Shown: positions 35,381-44,124 of the stretch, piece after piece | Position numbering within the stretch: position 1 is the first letter of the stretch | Layout of the letters: every line of letters begins with the position of its first letter | Origin: Lysinibacillus fusiformis | GTDB taxonomy: Bacteria; Bacillota; Bacilli; Bacillales_A; Planococcaceae | Direction: 5' to 3' | DNA length: 64,000 nt | Assembly (NCBI RefSeq): GCF_003049525.1 | Contig: NZ_PYWL01000013.1 | Coordinates: 1-64,000 of the forward strand | Notes under the pieces: model-generated | Seen by the model: the letters and a program-made list of their open reading frames with translations, nothing else | Databases searched by the model: none | What the model was told of the DNA's origin: nothing | Program-made: the position numbers and the translations under genes

Positions 35381-35870
35381 CTAATCCCTCCTTATACACA
35401 AATATACATAATTCGGGGAGAATTCACCAGAGCTGTAATGATAGTTACAATAGCTAAATTTATTTCTTTGATATATCAGCCGATGGAAATTGGACAATGA
35501 CATTATAATAAGTAGATAAATTGTAGTTATCTTCTAAAATGATAGCGTTAACATATGTTCATTAAAAAATGCCCTGGCTCAAAATTAATTGATTGCTGGG
35601 CATTTTTTAACACTGTAGTTGGGAATTTTTCAGATGTTAATAAAAATCATTACGCTTATGAAACGATTAAGTGGGATAGTTTTCAAACCTTCAAAATCAC
35701 TATTTTCATTGTTTCATTATTGAATGTCTCCAACATAAATACAGCCGAACTCACAGATTTTTTGCAATTGCACTTGTGATTTTCATTTTATATGTCTATA
35801 TGGGGCATTGTTATTCTGACAGCTAATTCTACAACGGGCTTTGAAAAAAATTTTGAATAATCCGATTTTT
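35381..35870. other. Intergenic with one terminator
   Basis: AAAAAATGCCC(TGG)...GGGCATTTTTT at 35563-35610 is a strong bidirectional hairpin. A 74-codon plus frame runs across it and is not credible. Nothing else was recognised. Confidence 0.5.
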
Positions 35871-36290
35871 CTAATCTCCATAGTCGTTTGCAAGTACAAA
35901 GGATGCCTCTCCTATTCGAATCCAATCTAATTCATCAGTACCCTGTAAAGCACTGATAAAATGATAATCCGTACTATATGTATCAAAGCCGTCTTTATTA
36001 GGAAATTCTCTCCAGACTTCTGCTTCTTTTGTAGGGTCAAACCTAAATATTTTAAAATCCCTTGACTTGCATGTTGAATTTGCTTAACAAAAAGTTGATA
36101 ATCCTCAACGACCTTGATAATTGATTAGGGTATATCATTTGAAAAGACTTAGGCATTCGAATTAAATATTTTCCCTTGGGGAGCCCAAACATTGGGTTAC
36201 TTCCGTCACCCAGCTATCAACACTATCTTCATCATAAATATACGCTGCGTATCCATGCAATAAGCCATCTAAAGTTAATGACCACCCAAG
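35871..36290 (-). pseudogene. Decayed hypothetical gene
   Basis: The last ~50 codons are open: EVWREFPNKDGFDTYSTDYH then FISALQGTDELDWIRIGEAS and a stop. Upstream, coding-like pieces occur in all three frames (VVEDYQLFVKQIQHASQGIL), so several indels have accumulated. Family not recognised; SMI1/KNR4-like is possible. Confidence 0.5.
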
Positions 36291-36743
36291 TTAATATCCC
36301 CTATTCAACTTATTGCTTCTACCCTGTAACCTCATAAATGGGTTTTCTTTATAGTCCAAATACAACTTTTTGCGGTGATTGCGCCACTTCTTCCACTTCT
36401 TGGGATGCTATTGGTTTGTTACTACGGGGCGAAACTTAGTCTGTCCTTTATTGACATGTCTAATGAGCTTTCCAAGCCCAATCGGCTGTATAGTTCGGAA
36501 TAATATCAATTAGTACGAAAATAGACAAATTTAAATATTTTATTAGAATTTATAGCTTTTTTTAATAGAAATTAGCTTATTAAAATAACATTTTCAGCTA
36601 AACAAGCACTTTATACCTACATTATTACAAAAATGTTTTTTTGTAAAATAAAACTATTGTATTATTTATCCGTAGTTTGAATAATTATTAATCTATTGCT
36701 ATCATACTAGTCGCAATACAATTTCAAAATAAGGAGACGATGG
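36291..36743. other. Intergenic upstream of LPMO
   Basis: No gene seen. The AT-rich last ~200 bp should hold the LPMO promoter. AAGGAG at 36731-36736 is its ribosome-binding site. Confidence 0.45.
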
Positions 36744-38102
36744 ATGATGAACACTAAATTTACAAAATTAAGCAAAAAAGGTCTGAGTGCTGCCCTATTA
36801 GCAGCCGGAATCATAGGGATTTCGACAGCTCCAAATGCATATGCACATGGATTTGTTGAAAAACCAGCTAGCCGTGCAGCCTTATGTACTCAAAATTATG
36901 GGGCACTTAACTTAATGTGTGGAAGCATAATGTATGAACCACAGAGCCTAGAGGCGCCTAAAGGATTTCCGCAAAGTGGACCGATGGATGGAAAAATTGC
37001 ATCTGCAGGAGGTCTTTTTGGTGGTATCCTTGATCAACAAACGACAGATCGCTGGTTTAAGAATACAATTACGGGAGGTCCCAATACGTTTACATGGAAG
37101 TATACTGCACCACATTTAACAAGCAAATGGCACTATTATATTACTAAACATGATTGGAATCCTAATAAACCATTAACCCGCGCTGATCTTGAGCCAATTG
37201 GAACTGTAGCACATAATGGTTCTGCTGCATCGACTAATTTAACTCATACTATTAATGTGCCAACAGATCGTAGTGGCTATCACGTGATCCTAGCCGTTTG
37301 GGATGTCGCTGACACTTCAAATGCGTTCTATAATGTGATTGATGTAAATTTGGTGAATAATGGTGGCAATGTAGATACGGAAGCCCCAACTCAGCCAAAT
37401 GGATTACATACAACAAAAGTTACTTCTACTAGTGCCGAGCTAAAATGGAACCCTTCTACAGATAATGTAGGTGTGAAAGAATATCAAGTATTACGTGATA
37501 GCAAAGTAGTTGCAACTGTTCCAGGAACGACATTCACAAATAAAAATTTGAATTCCAATACAAAATATACTTACTCAGTAAAGGCAGTAGATGCAGCTGG
37601 GAATGTTTCTACAGTAAGTGAATCTCTAGTTGTAGAAACATTGCATGCTGCTCCAGATACAGAATCGCCTACTCAACCAACTTCACTACATACAATGGGA
37701 ATCACTTCTTCAAGTGTCGACTTAATGTGGGGTGCTTCAGAGGATAATGTAGGCGTTGACCATTATGTTATATATAGAGGGACAACAAAAGAACAAATGA
37801 CTGCTGTTGGGACTTCAACAATCACATCATTTATGGATATGAATCTTCAATCAAATACTTCCTATATATATGCAGTAACTGCTGTAGATGTAGCTGGGAA
37901 TGAATCTATTAAAAGTTCCATTTTAACTGTAACAACTAAAGAGCAAAGTACTTCTTATGAGCAATGGAGTCCATTCAAGGCATACAAAAAAGGTGATAAG
38001 GTAGAGTATCAAGGTAAGAATTATGAAGCGGTTCAAAGCTATCAAGGCTATGGAGATCCAAATTGGATAAACGCTTTGTCTTTATGGAAAGAAATTAAAT
38101 AA
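36744..38102 (+). CDS. AA10 lytic polysaccharide monooxygenase with two Fn3 and a CBM5/12 domain
   Basis: 452 residues, secreted. The signal peptide is cut at AYA/HGF, leaving His35 as the mature N-terminus; His35 with His124 (APHLTSKWHYY) forms the copper brace. The AA10 domain spans about 35-205. Two Fn3 modules follow (about 213-300 and 310-395). The C-terminal chitin-binding CBM5/12 domain starts EQWSPFKAYKKGDKVEYQGK. Such enzymes cleave crystalline chitin oxidatively. Strong ribosome-binding site, monocistronic, own terminator. Confidence 0.93.
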   Translation: MMNTKFTKLSKKGLSAALLAAGIIGISTAPNAYAHGFVEKPASRAALCTQNYGALNLMCGSIMYEPQSLEAPKGFPQSGPMDGKIASAGGLFGGILDQQTTDRWFKNTITGGPNTFTWKYTAPHLTSKWHYYITKHDWNPNKPLTRADLEPIGTVAHNGSAASTNLTHTINVPTDRSGYHVILAVWDVADTSNAFYNVIDVNLVNNGGNVDTEAPTQPNGLHTTKVTSTSAELKWNPSTDNVGVKEYQVLRDSKVVATVPGTTFTNKNLNSNTKYTYSVKAVDAAGNVSTVSESLVVETLHAAPDTESPTQPTSLHTMGITSSSVDLMWGASEDNVGVDHYVIYRGTTKEQMTAVGTSTITSFMDMNLQSNTSYIYAVTAVDVAGNESIKSSILTVTTKEQSTSYEQWSPFKAYKKGDKVEYQGKNYEAVQSYQGYGDPNWINALSLWKEIK

Positions 38103-38164
38103 AAATTAGTTTTCTAGTAAGAGAATTCAGTATCGTTTTGTTCCAATAGAAATTATTGAAGTAA

Positions 38165-38197
38165 AAGCAGCTTGCATGCAAGCTGCTTTTTACACGC
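38165..38197 (+). terminator. Terminator of LPMO
   Basis: AAAAGCAGCTTG/CAAGCTGCTTTT perfect stem, then TTT. Confidence 0.9.
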
Positions 38198-38301
38198 TAA
38201 TAATCCAAGGAGATTACACAACAAGTTCGCTACATATAATTTCAATGAAGAAACCGTTTGATGATTGAAAAGAGTTTTCACCGCAACGTTTAGACTATTG
38301 C

Positions 38302-38332
38302 TGTAAGAAATAACCCCATCAGCTGAGGTTCA
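38302..38332 (-). terminator. Cassette B terminator
   Basis: Minus strand AACCTCAG-CTGAT-GGGGTT followed by ATTTCTT. Related to the other cassette terminators. Confidence 0.6.
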
Positions 38333-38342
38333 TCTAAATTAA

Positions 38343-38648
38343 TTATGGAGCTGTAATTTCTACCAAACTCCATGTTTCAGAAACTTCATTGTAAATTGCT
38401 TTATATATGCTTATTGTACTATTTACTTGTTGAACACCAAATAGGAGGCTAATTTCACCAGTAGTTGAATGGATGTCCACTTTAAAATCAAAGTTATTGT
38501 ATGGAACTGTCTCATCAGGACGAAATTCTTCTTGTACCATTAAGCCAGACCATCCTGCCAATTGCATATGGACTGTTTCTGAAAATAATACAGAAAAGCC
38601 ATCTTTATTATTTGTTGTTCCCAAAGTAACTAAAGGTGCACCTGGCAC
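38343..38648 (-). CDS. Orphan C-terminal coding cassette (putative alternative 3' exon B)
   Basis: 101 codons beginning VPGAPLVTLGTTNNKDGFSV directly at the end of the DV-DVI repeat. The first codon is GTG but has no ribosome-binding site, because the intron-like element precedes it. Alternating strands and NSTISIYKAIYNE suggest a β-sandwich surface domain. Same reading phase relative to the repeat as cassettes A and C. Inferred 3' exon. Confidence 0.55.
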   Translation of the reverse strand: MPGAPLVTLGTTNNKDGFSVLFSETVHMQLAGWSGLMVQEEFRPDETVPYNNFDFKVDIHSTTGEISLLFGVQQVNSTISIYKAIYNEVSETWSLVEITAP

Positions 38649-38757
38649 GCTATTCTCGTCTTATACATTTAGATGCTTTATAACGAGCCTTCACCGTACA
38701 GGCGACTTTCATCGCATACGGCGATCCGTCAACTATACTTCTATACTTATTTCCCCG
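38649..38757 (-). repeat. Group II intron DV-DVI-like element, copy B
   Basis: The DV-like hairpin is at 38692-38723 (minus strand): CGCCGTA/TACGGTG outer stem, GCGA/TCGC inner stem, GAAA-containing loop, CGC triad position. A DVI-like hairpin with base CTCGT/ACGAG follows, and the element ends GAGAATAGC. Nearly identical to copy C and clearly related to copy A. Confidence 0.75.
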
Positions 38758-38892
38758 TAAACATAGTAGTTTTATTTCTAAATATATTCAATAGAATTTC
38801 AACAAGGTAAAGAACTCTTTACCTTTAAAATCGTACTCAACCTTCTTAATACCATAAACAACATAACTAAGGTTGCCTAACTGAGGTAAAAT

Positions 38893-38921
38893 AAAGCCCA
38901 CCTAATTATTATAGGTGAGGC
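38893..38921 (-). terminator. Terminator in the cassette array
   Basis: Minus strand GGCCTCACCTAT/ATTAGGTGGGCTT type stem followed by TATTTT. Confidence 0.65.
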
Positions 38922-38935
38922 CACATTAAAAAAAC

Positions 38936-39046
38936 TTATTTAACTTGGATCAAAAGTAGTTGTATAGGATTTTCAGAAGGTAAAGAATTTTTAACCTTTA
39001 CCAAAATTGAATTTTTATCATCAACCTCACCTTTTCTGTACGACAT
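38936..39046 (-). CDS. Small frame in cassette array
   Basis: 36 codons: MSYRKGEVDDKNSILVKVKN then SLPSENPIQLLLIQVK-stop. No ribosome-binding site. Its end is similar to two other short tails in the array (38766-38830, KVKSSLPC-stop; and 39552-39614, KVKNFLPCGDSIDFN-stop), so it may be a truncated exon. Confidence 0.35.
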   Translation of the reverse strand: MSYRKGEVDDKNSILVKVKNSLPSENPIQLLLIQVK

Positions 39047-39062
39047 TTAAATTTTATGAAAG

Positions 39063-39090
39063 AAAAACCCCACCTAATAAGGTGAGGTCC
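39063..39090 (-). terminator. Cassette C terminator
   Basis: Minus strand GACCTCACC-TTATTA-GGTGGGGTT then TTTC. The stem is identical to that of cassette A. Confidence 0.75.
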
Positions 39091-39094
39091 ATTC

Positions 39095-39421
39095 TTATTC
39101 CCAATTAACTCCGTTGAATGTTGCAATAATGTCTCTTGTCATTTTATTACCAGATAAATTTTGTTTATTGCCCTTTGTAAATGTAATTTTTTGACCAATG
39201 CTTGCATTGTTGTCCAGTAAAACTACGATAGATTTATCGGTGTCATTCCATATTGCAGAAGTAATGAGATCTTGAGAGTCGTCATCAAAATGGCTAATCA
39301 TATTAGATCCATCGATAACTTTAATTAGACTATGAGAAAGATAAATGTCTTCTCCTACTTCAAATGTAACTGAATTAGCACTAGTTCCACTTACAGAAGT
39401 TTTATCTAGCCCTACTAAAAT
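39095..39421 (-). CDS. Orphan C-terminal coding cassette (putative alternative 3' exon C)
   Basis: 108 codons starting ILVGLDKTSVSGTSANSVTF at the end of the DV-DVI repeat, with no start codon there. The first Met is at codon 41, without a ribosome-binding site. It contains NDTDKSIVVLLDNNASIGQK and ends FNGVNWE. β-rich with Asn/Asp/Ser, like cell-surface Ig-type domains. It ends 5 bp before a terminator. Inferred 3' exon. Confidence 0.55.
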   Translation of the reverse strand: MLVGLDKTSVSGTSANSVTFEVGEDIYLSHSLIKVIDGSNMISHFDDDSQDLITSAIWNDTDKSIVVLLDNNASIGQKITFTKGNKQNLSGNKMTRDIIATFNGVNWE

Positions 39422-39530
39422 GCTATTCTCGTCTTATACATTCAGATGCTTTATAACGAGCCTTCACCGTACAGGCGACTTTCATCGCATACGGCGATCC
39501 GTCAACAATATTTCTATACTTATTTCCCCG
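39422..39530 (-). repeat. Group II intron DV-DVI-like element, copy C
   Basis: DV-like hairpin at 39465-39496; DVI-like hairpin with base CTCGT/ACGAG and a short distal GCAT/ATGT stem, where copy A has ACCTTG/CAAGGT. The pairing is kept although the sequence differs. Preceded by CGGGGAAATAAG, as in the other copies. Confidence 0.75.
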
Positions 39531-39551
39531 TAAAACATAGTAGTTTTATTT

Positions 39552-39614
39552 CTAGTTGAAATCAATAGAATCACCACAAGGTAAAAAATTTTTAACCTTC
39601 ATTGGCGAATTCTC
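39552..39614 (-). pseudogene. Truncated cassette tail upstream of copy C
   Basis: Frame ENSPMKVKNFLPCGDSIDFN-stop. Its first codons (ENS) match the codons at the 3' end of the DV-DVI repeats, but no DV hairpin precedes it. It is probably a remnant of another cassette. Confidence 0.35.
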
Positions 39615-39629
39615 GATGCTGAAGGTGTA

Positions 39630-39788
39630 TTACGGTCTCTTTTCAACAAATAACAAAATTAGTGTGGCGATTGGACCTAATATAAGAGAAAGTAAGAACC
39701 AATTTAACCCTCTTCTATTCTTCCCTTGCGCCAATCCAGCATTGATTAATGCTAATGTACCCCAACCTACGAAATATTGATTATCCAT
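39630..39788 (-). CDS. Small membrane protein
   Basis: 52 residues: two helices around a basic turn, GLAQGKNRRGLNWFLLSLIL, ending FVEKRP. ATG at 39788 (or 39791) after GGGGGA. This pattern is common in small Bacillales membrane proteins with unknown function. It lies just upstream of the cassette array on the same strand. Confidence 0.65.
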   Translation of the reverse strand: MDNQYFVGWGTLALINAGLAQGKNRRGLNWFLLSLILGPIATLILLFVEKRP

Positions 39789-40111
39789 CATCTGTCCCCC
39801 TAATTCATTTAACATACTGACCGTTCGTAAACATTTTTCACAAATTTGATCATAACATATCCAAATGCTTCATATTGTGATTATGAACGTTTCGTTTTCA
39901 AAAGAATGTGATGGAAGAACAACTGACGAATGCGATGCTGGCTACCCCTTCATTTGAATGATTTTTTACGTTTTCCCTCCATTGCCTTTTCCCTATATCC
40001 CCCGCTAAATAATCAGAAAAAAATACCATTTTTGAGATAATTAAGGTAAATACAATAATGAACTGTTATACTATAATATCTTCTCCCCATTTTATGAAAG
40101 GTGGTACATTT

Positions 40112-40675
40112 ATGAGTAAAACTCTTGTAAATTTACAAAATGAGCTTATAGCTGAAACGAAAAAAGGATTCCCCATTCTACTATCTGGCGTCCTAGTCTT
40201 TTTAATTTTCACCCTCATGTATTTTGTTCTTCCAATAGAGGCTGTCCGTTTAATTTGGATATTTGGTTTGGGCGCTATTTTCCCTATTGGCATGTTCATT
40301 GGTAAAATTCTCGGCGTCAGTTTAAATTCTACAGACAATCCTCTAGGAGTTTTAGGAGGAATAGTGGCAGCTCCTCAAGCTTTTTATATACCTGTATTTA
40401 TCATCGTGTATATGAAAATACCTGAATACCTTCCCTTCACAATTGGTTTACTTGCAGGCTCTCATTTTCTTCCATACATATGGATTTATAAAAGTAAAGC
40501 CTATTTATTCGTTACTTTAGGAACCTGTTTTTCGGCCCTTATCTTAGGTGGTTTCTTTGTTGATTATGCTTTCACACTTGTACCTTTAGCTATTTCGATT
40601 GTGTATGGGATTGGCGTTGCTTTAATTCAAGGAGAACTTAAAGCCAAATCAGTATCGTCATCTGTTATAAGGTGA
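40112..40675 (+). CDS. Multi-pass membrane protein (DUF7010-like)
   Basis: 187 residues with about six membrane helices; RLIWIFGLGAIFPIGMFIGK and GLLAGSHFLPYIWIYKSKAY are its distinctive segments. Start after AAAGGTGG. Single gene. No transport signature is seen; function unknown. Confidence 0.65.
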   Translation: MSKTLVNLQNELIAETKKGFPILLSGVLVFLIFTLMYFVLPIEAVRLIWIFGLGAIFPIGMFIGKILGVSLNSTDNPLGVLGGIVAAPQAFYIPVFIIVYMKIPEYLPFTIGLLAGSHFLPYIWIYKSKAYLFVTLGTCFSALILGGFFVDYAFTLVPLAISIVYGIGVALIQGELKAKSVSSSVIR

Positions 40676-40907
40676 TTTTTAAAGAAGAAACTATATAAGT
40701 AAATTCCGAAAGAGTTATTTGCTTTATCATTGTGCTTGATGCTATATTTTCCGATGATTTGTTGACTTTTTCCTTTTTATGTTTTATATTTACAATATCC
40801 ATGTGCTGTTTAATCTCTAGTCAGATTAAGCAGCTTTTATTATTGCTATACTATGTATCGTTCTTGCATTCTCTTCACAATAGTCTCTTGTTACCTTTAT
40901 ATAAAAA

Positions 40908-40944
40908 AATTACCAGGCTCAAGTCATTGAGTACCTGGTTTTAT
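40908..40944 (-). terminator. Terminator of DUF998 gene
   Basis: AACCAGGTACTCAATG/CTTGAGCCTGGT stem, then TTTTTT on the minus strand. Confidence 0.8.
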
Positions 40945-41565
40945 TTCTGATGAGCGTAATAAAATTGTTAGTCCCATCCCCCACACGAAAATTACACCAT
41001 AATAAAGTCTTTGTAATAAACCTGCTGGCAAAGGAAGGAAAAATAAAAGACCGATAAGGATAAGTAAAGCTATAAGTACTATTAAGTTTGAATAAGTCCA
41101 CTTTTTACCTTTAACCAATGATTTTGCATAGATCCCCATTCCAATTAAAACAGTCATCATGCCTATTTGAGCTAAAATCGAATGCCAAAATAAATGAACA
41201 TCTGCTGGTATAACACCAGAAACACTATTTCCTAGTGCAAAAATAAGAATACATACTGTTGCTAATTTATTGATTAAATTCTTTTCTAAGTATTGGGATA
41301 GATATAATATGCCAACTGAAAATGATAAACCATTTATAATAAACAATACATTCATCCAAAAATGATACGGCGAACAAATTTCATTTGGCGCAATTGCGTA
41401 AGTATATTTCCCACATGTAGTCACTCCTAAATCACTCATAGCTTGTTGCATCATATTATAAGGTACAAGTGAAGTCATAATAAAAATCGGCTCTATCACA
41501 AAATATAAAATGGTAACAATCCAACTCACTATTCCTATTTTTTTAGATACATATATAACATTCAT
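40924..41565 (-). CDS. DUF998 membrane protein
   Basis: 213 residues with six helices. SDLGVTTCGKYTYAIAPNEI and the later NSVSGVIPADVHLFWHS are typical of DUF998. The start is uncertain: ATG 41565 follows GGGGG with almost no spacing. Function unknown. Confidence 0.75.
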   Translation of the reverse strand: MNVIYVSKKIGIVSWIVTILYFVIEPIFIMTSLVPYNMMQQAMSDLGVTTCGKYTYAIAPNEICSPYHFWMNVLFIINGLSFSVGILYLSQYLEKNLINKLATVCILIFALGNSVSGVIPADVHLFWHSILAQIGMMTVLIGMGIYAKSLVKGKKWTYSNLIVLIALLILIGLLFFLPLPAGLLQRLYYGVIFVWGMGLTILLRSSEIKPGTQ

Positions 41566-41739
41566 CCCCCTTTTTATAATTATATAGTTATTTCTATCAT
41601 TAATTACCAATAAATAGCCATTGCAACAATACGCTCTTCCTTCTTACCATATAAAAAAGGCCTTCATCCAAAGATGAAAGCTTCTATTTAGGCAAACTAC
41701 GTTTTATATTTAGATTGATCAAGCCACTTAGATTGCATT

Positions 41740-42654
41740 CTAAAATTCCGTGGTTTCATTACCAAAACGGGCTATTTGCCTCTCTTTTCGTACATTTAAC
41801 ATTTGAGGTATGAAAATTCCCAATAAAATACATACAATTCCTAGCCATTGCAGAGGAGACACGACCTCATGTACAAGCGTAATTGAAGCGATAACGGCTG
41901 TTGGAAGCTCGACAGCTCCTAAAATTGTTCCTAAACCCGTCCCTACTTTTGGAATACCAATAGAAAAACAAATAACTGGTATAACGACACCAAAGAAACC
42001 TAGGATTAGCGCATATTTCCATAAACCAGCCTGCAATGTACCATCCATCAAGTATGTTGGGGGGAACATTATGCAAACAAAAAGTGTTGCACTCGTTGTC
42101 ATAAGAAAGCTTTTTGAATAAATCGGAACTTCGGTAGAAACACGTCCACTTGCAAATATATATAAAGAAAAAGTTATAGCTGCTAGTAGTCCAAAGAGTA
42201 TTCCTTTCATAGATAATTGTTGTCCTAACCCTTCAAAAATACCCCCAGCGAACATCGTTCCTACAAATAAGATAATGATCGACAAAACCTTTTCGCGACT
42301 TGGGAAAGTTTTATTAGCAATCGCTTCAATGAGAACACCCATCCATGTGAATTGAAATAACAGCACAATCGCAATAGATGCTGGCAGTTCTTTTACAGAA
42401 AAACCGTAAAAAATACTCGTTAAACTCATCGTTGTCCCAACCGCTAACAGTGTTACTATATTTTTTAAGGATACTTTATGACGAGAAAAAGTAAGAACGA
42501 GTAATAATAGTCCAAACCAACCGAAAACATATTGTCCCCCTAAAAGTTCAGGAAAAGTATAGCCATTTGAAAATCCAACTTTCAGAATGGAAGATAGGAT
42601 CCCATAGCTACAGGCACCTAATAAAACCACTAAAGAAAACTTCAACTTGTTCAA
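41740..42654 (-). CDS. DMT (EamA) family transporter
   Basis: 304 residues with ten membrane helices in two EamA repeats; the second repeat has GTGLGTILGAVELPTAVIAS. It starts at TTG, 7 bp after GGAGGG. Its homologue at 43098 is divergently oriented. EamA carriers move amino acids, nucleosides or drugs outward or inward; no specificity can be assigned. A structured leader with a terminator precedes it. Confidence 0.88.
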   Translation of the reverse strand: MNKLKFSLVVLLGACSYGILSSILKVGFSNGYTFPELLGGQYVFGWFGLLLLVLTFSRHKVSLKNIVTLLAVGTTMSLTSIFYGFSVKELPASIAIVLLFQFTWMGVLIEAIANKTFPSREKVLSIIILFVGTMFAGGIFEGLGQQLSMKGILFGLLAAITFSLYIFASGRVSTEVPIYSKSFLMTTSATLFVCIMFPPTYLMDGTLQAGLWKYALILGFFGVVIPVICFSIGIPKVGTGLGTILGAVELPTAVIASITLVHEVVSPLQWLGIVCILLGIFIPQMLNVRKERQIARFGNETTEF

Positions 42655-42671
42655 AAAATCCCTCCAAAAAA

Positions 42672-42790
42672 TAAAAAATCTCGTCGTCTATAAATAGACG
42701 ACGAGCGAATGAAACAGAGTGAAAACTCTACAAAATTCCGCCACTCACGAACTTGTGAGCGTTTGCTTATAAAATTAGGACAATTGTATA
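42672..42790 (-). promoter_or_regulatory. Candidate attenuator leader before the EamA gene
   Basis: In transcript order: hairpin CGCTCAC-AAGTTC-GTGAGTG, then AGAGT-TTTC-ACTCT. A strong CTCGTCGTCTA/TAGACGACGAG terminator with ATTTTTTATTTTTT follows, 15-20 bp before the ribosome-binding site. No known riboswitch consensus was recognised. Confidence 0.5.
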
Positions 42791-43097
42791 AAAAAAGCTT
42801 CGAAGTGTCAATACTATTCATTTTCTCTTGCTAGCAAATCCGATACTCCCCTTTGAAAATTATTTTAGTTACTATGATAAGCCAAAGCCTTGATACATAT
42901 GGTTTTGGCCATTTTACTATTTCTAAAAATCTCCTTTCCTCCACTGAAAAATTCTTTTTCATCAGCCATGATTATCGAAAAAAAAGATTGTAAAATAGCA
43001 ATCTGTGATTTATATTGGAGATTATGATTTTTTTTCTAAATCTCAAAATCATAACCAAATTCAATTTATATAAACGTTTTAGGAGGGAAGTGGATAA
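42791..43097. other. Divergent intergenic region
   Basis: Promoters of both EamA genes should be here. No palindromic operator was identified. GGAGG precedes the gene at 43098. Confidence 0.4.
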
Positions 43098-44039
43098 ATG
43101 AAGATGTATCTTTATCCCCTACTAGTCATTATCGCAGCTAGTAGTTTTGGTATCGTTTCAACTATTATAAAACTGGCCATGCGTAGTGGGTTTTCTGTCT
43201 CTGAGGCCGTGACAAGTCAGTTTTTTATAGGCTTTTGTATAGCGGTATGTATCTTCTTAGTTACAAACAGATCCAAATTGAGCTTTAAAGGTGTTAAAAT
43301 CCTTATATTCGCAGGTATTTTAACTGGATTAACAAACATTTTATATGGTCATTCTTTAAACTTCTTGCCCGCTTCGTTGGCAGTTGTACTACTGTTTCAG
43401 TTTACATGGATTGGTATGTTGATTTCTTGTATTACAAAACGACAATTTCCAAGTAGAATTGAATTAATCTCTTTAATCATATTGGTAGCTGGTACTATTC
43501 CGGCTGCTGGCATCATTGATGTTGATTTATCCCAAATCCCTATGCAGGGATGGTTATGGGGGCTAGCAGCTGCCCTTTGCTATTCCTTATTTTTATATGT
43601 GAATGGAAAAGCTACTGCCAGTATGTCCACATCTAACCGTTTAGTATTTGTTTCGTTCTTTGCCTTTATGATTACGGCGGTTTTTCAATCTCCAGAAATT
43701 ATTTGGAATGGGACTTTGTTTAACGAAGGACTTTGGGTTTACGGATTGGCATTAGGATTATTTGGTATGATTATACCTGTGTTCTTATTCACTATTGCCG
43801 TTCCTAAAGTTGGATTAGGGATGTCATCCATTTTAAGTGCTGTTGAATTACCAATCGCAGTGATGGTATCCATTATCTTATTAAGCGAAACGGTTACAAC
43901 TTTGCAAATAGCAGGTATCGTAACAATTATTATTGGTATTTGCTTGCCAACCATATTAGATAAAGATAGCTTGTTAAGAAACAACCAAACAACATACAAA
44001 AAATCAAGCAAAGAAATAGCAAAAGAATCTTCAATTTGA
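43098..44039 (+). CDS. DMT (EamA) family transporter, paralogue
   Basis: 313 residues, ten helices. It is similar to the minus-strand carrier along its length (SLAVVLLFQFTWIGMLIS against SIAIVLLFQFTWMGVLIE; VGLGMSSILSAVELPIAV). AGGAGGGAAG precedes the ATG. The pair probably arose by duplication and inversion or is kept as a divergent set. Confidence 0.88.
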   Translation: MKMYLYPLLVIIAASSFGIVSTIIKLAMRSGFSVSEAVTSQFFIGFCIAVCIFLVTNRSKLSFKGVKILIFAGILTGLTNILYGHSLNFLPASLAVVLLFQFTWIGMLISCITKRQFPSRIELISLIILVAGTIPAAGIIDVDLSQIPMQGWLWGLAAALCYSLFLYVNGKATASMSTSNRLVFVSFFAFMITAVFQSPEIIWNGTLFNEGLWVYGLALGLFGMIIPVFLFTIAVPKVGLGMSSILSAVELPIAVMVSIILLSETVTTLQIAGIVTIIIGICLPTILDKDSLLRNNQTTYKKSSKEIAKESSI

Positions 44040-44058
44040 AGATCCTGACAGGCTTTAG

Positions 44059-44099
44059 GCAAACTCAACGCATTTTGAGTTTGCCTACAGTCTTTTTTC
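44059..44099 (+). terminator. Terminator
   Basis: GGCAAACTCAACG/TGAGTTTGCC stem, then CAGTCTTTTTTCTTTT. Confidence 0.85.
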
Positions 44100-44124
44100 T
44101 TTTACCGTTGATTTCCACCACGCA

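Noticed and set aside
35555-35779. 74-codon plus-strand frame
   Set aside because: It runs through a strong bidirectional terminator and has no ribosome-binding site.
36744-38102. LPMO Fn3 modules as source of the nearby cassettes
   Set aside because: The LPMO is on the opposite strand, complete, and its Fn3 sequences do not resemble cassettes A-C.
40732-40950. Hydrophobic 72-codon plus-strand frame
   Set aside because: It overlaps the DUF998 terminator and gene end, with no ribosome-binding site; hydrophobicity is a result of T-rich DNA.
42672-42790. T-box or known riboswitch before the EamA gene
   Set aside because: No T-box sequence (TGGnACCGCG) and no match to consensus motifs I know; left as an unassigned leader.
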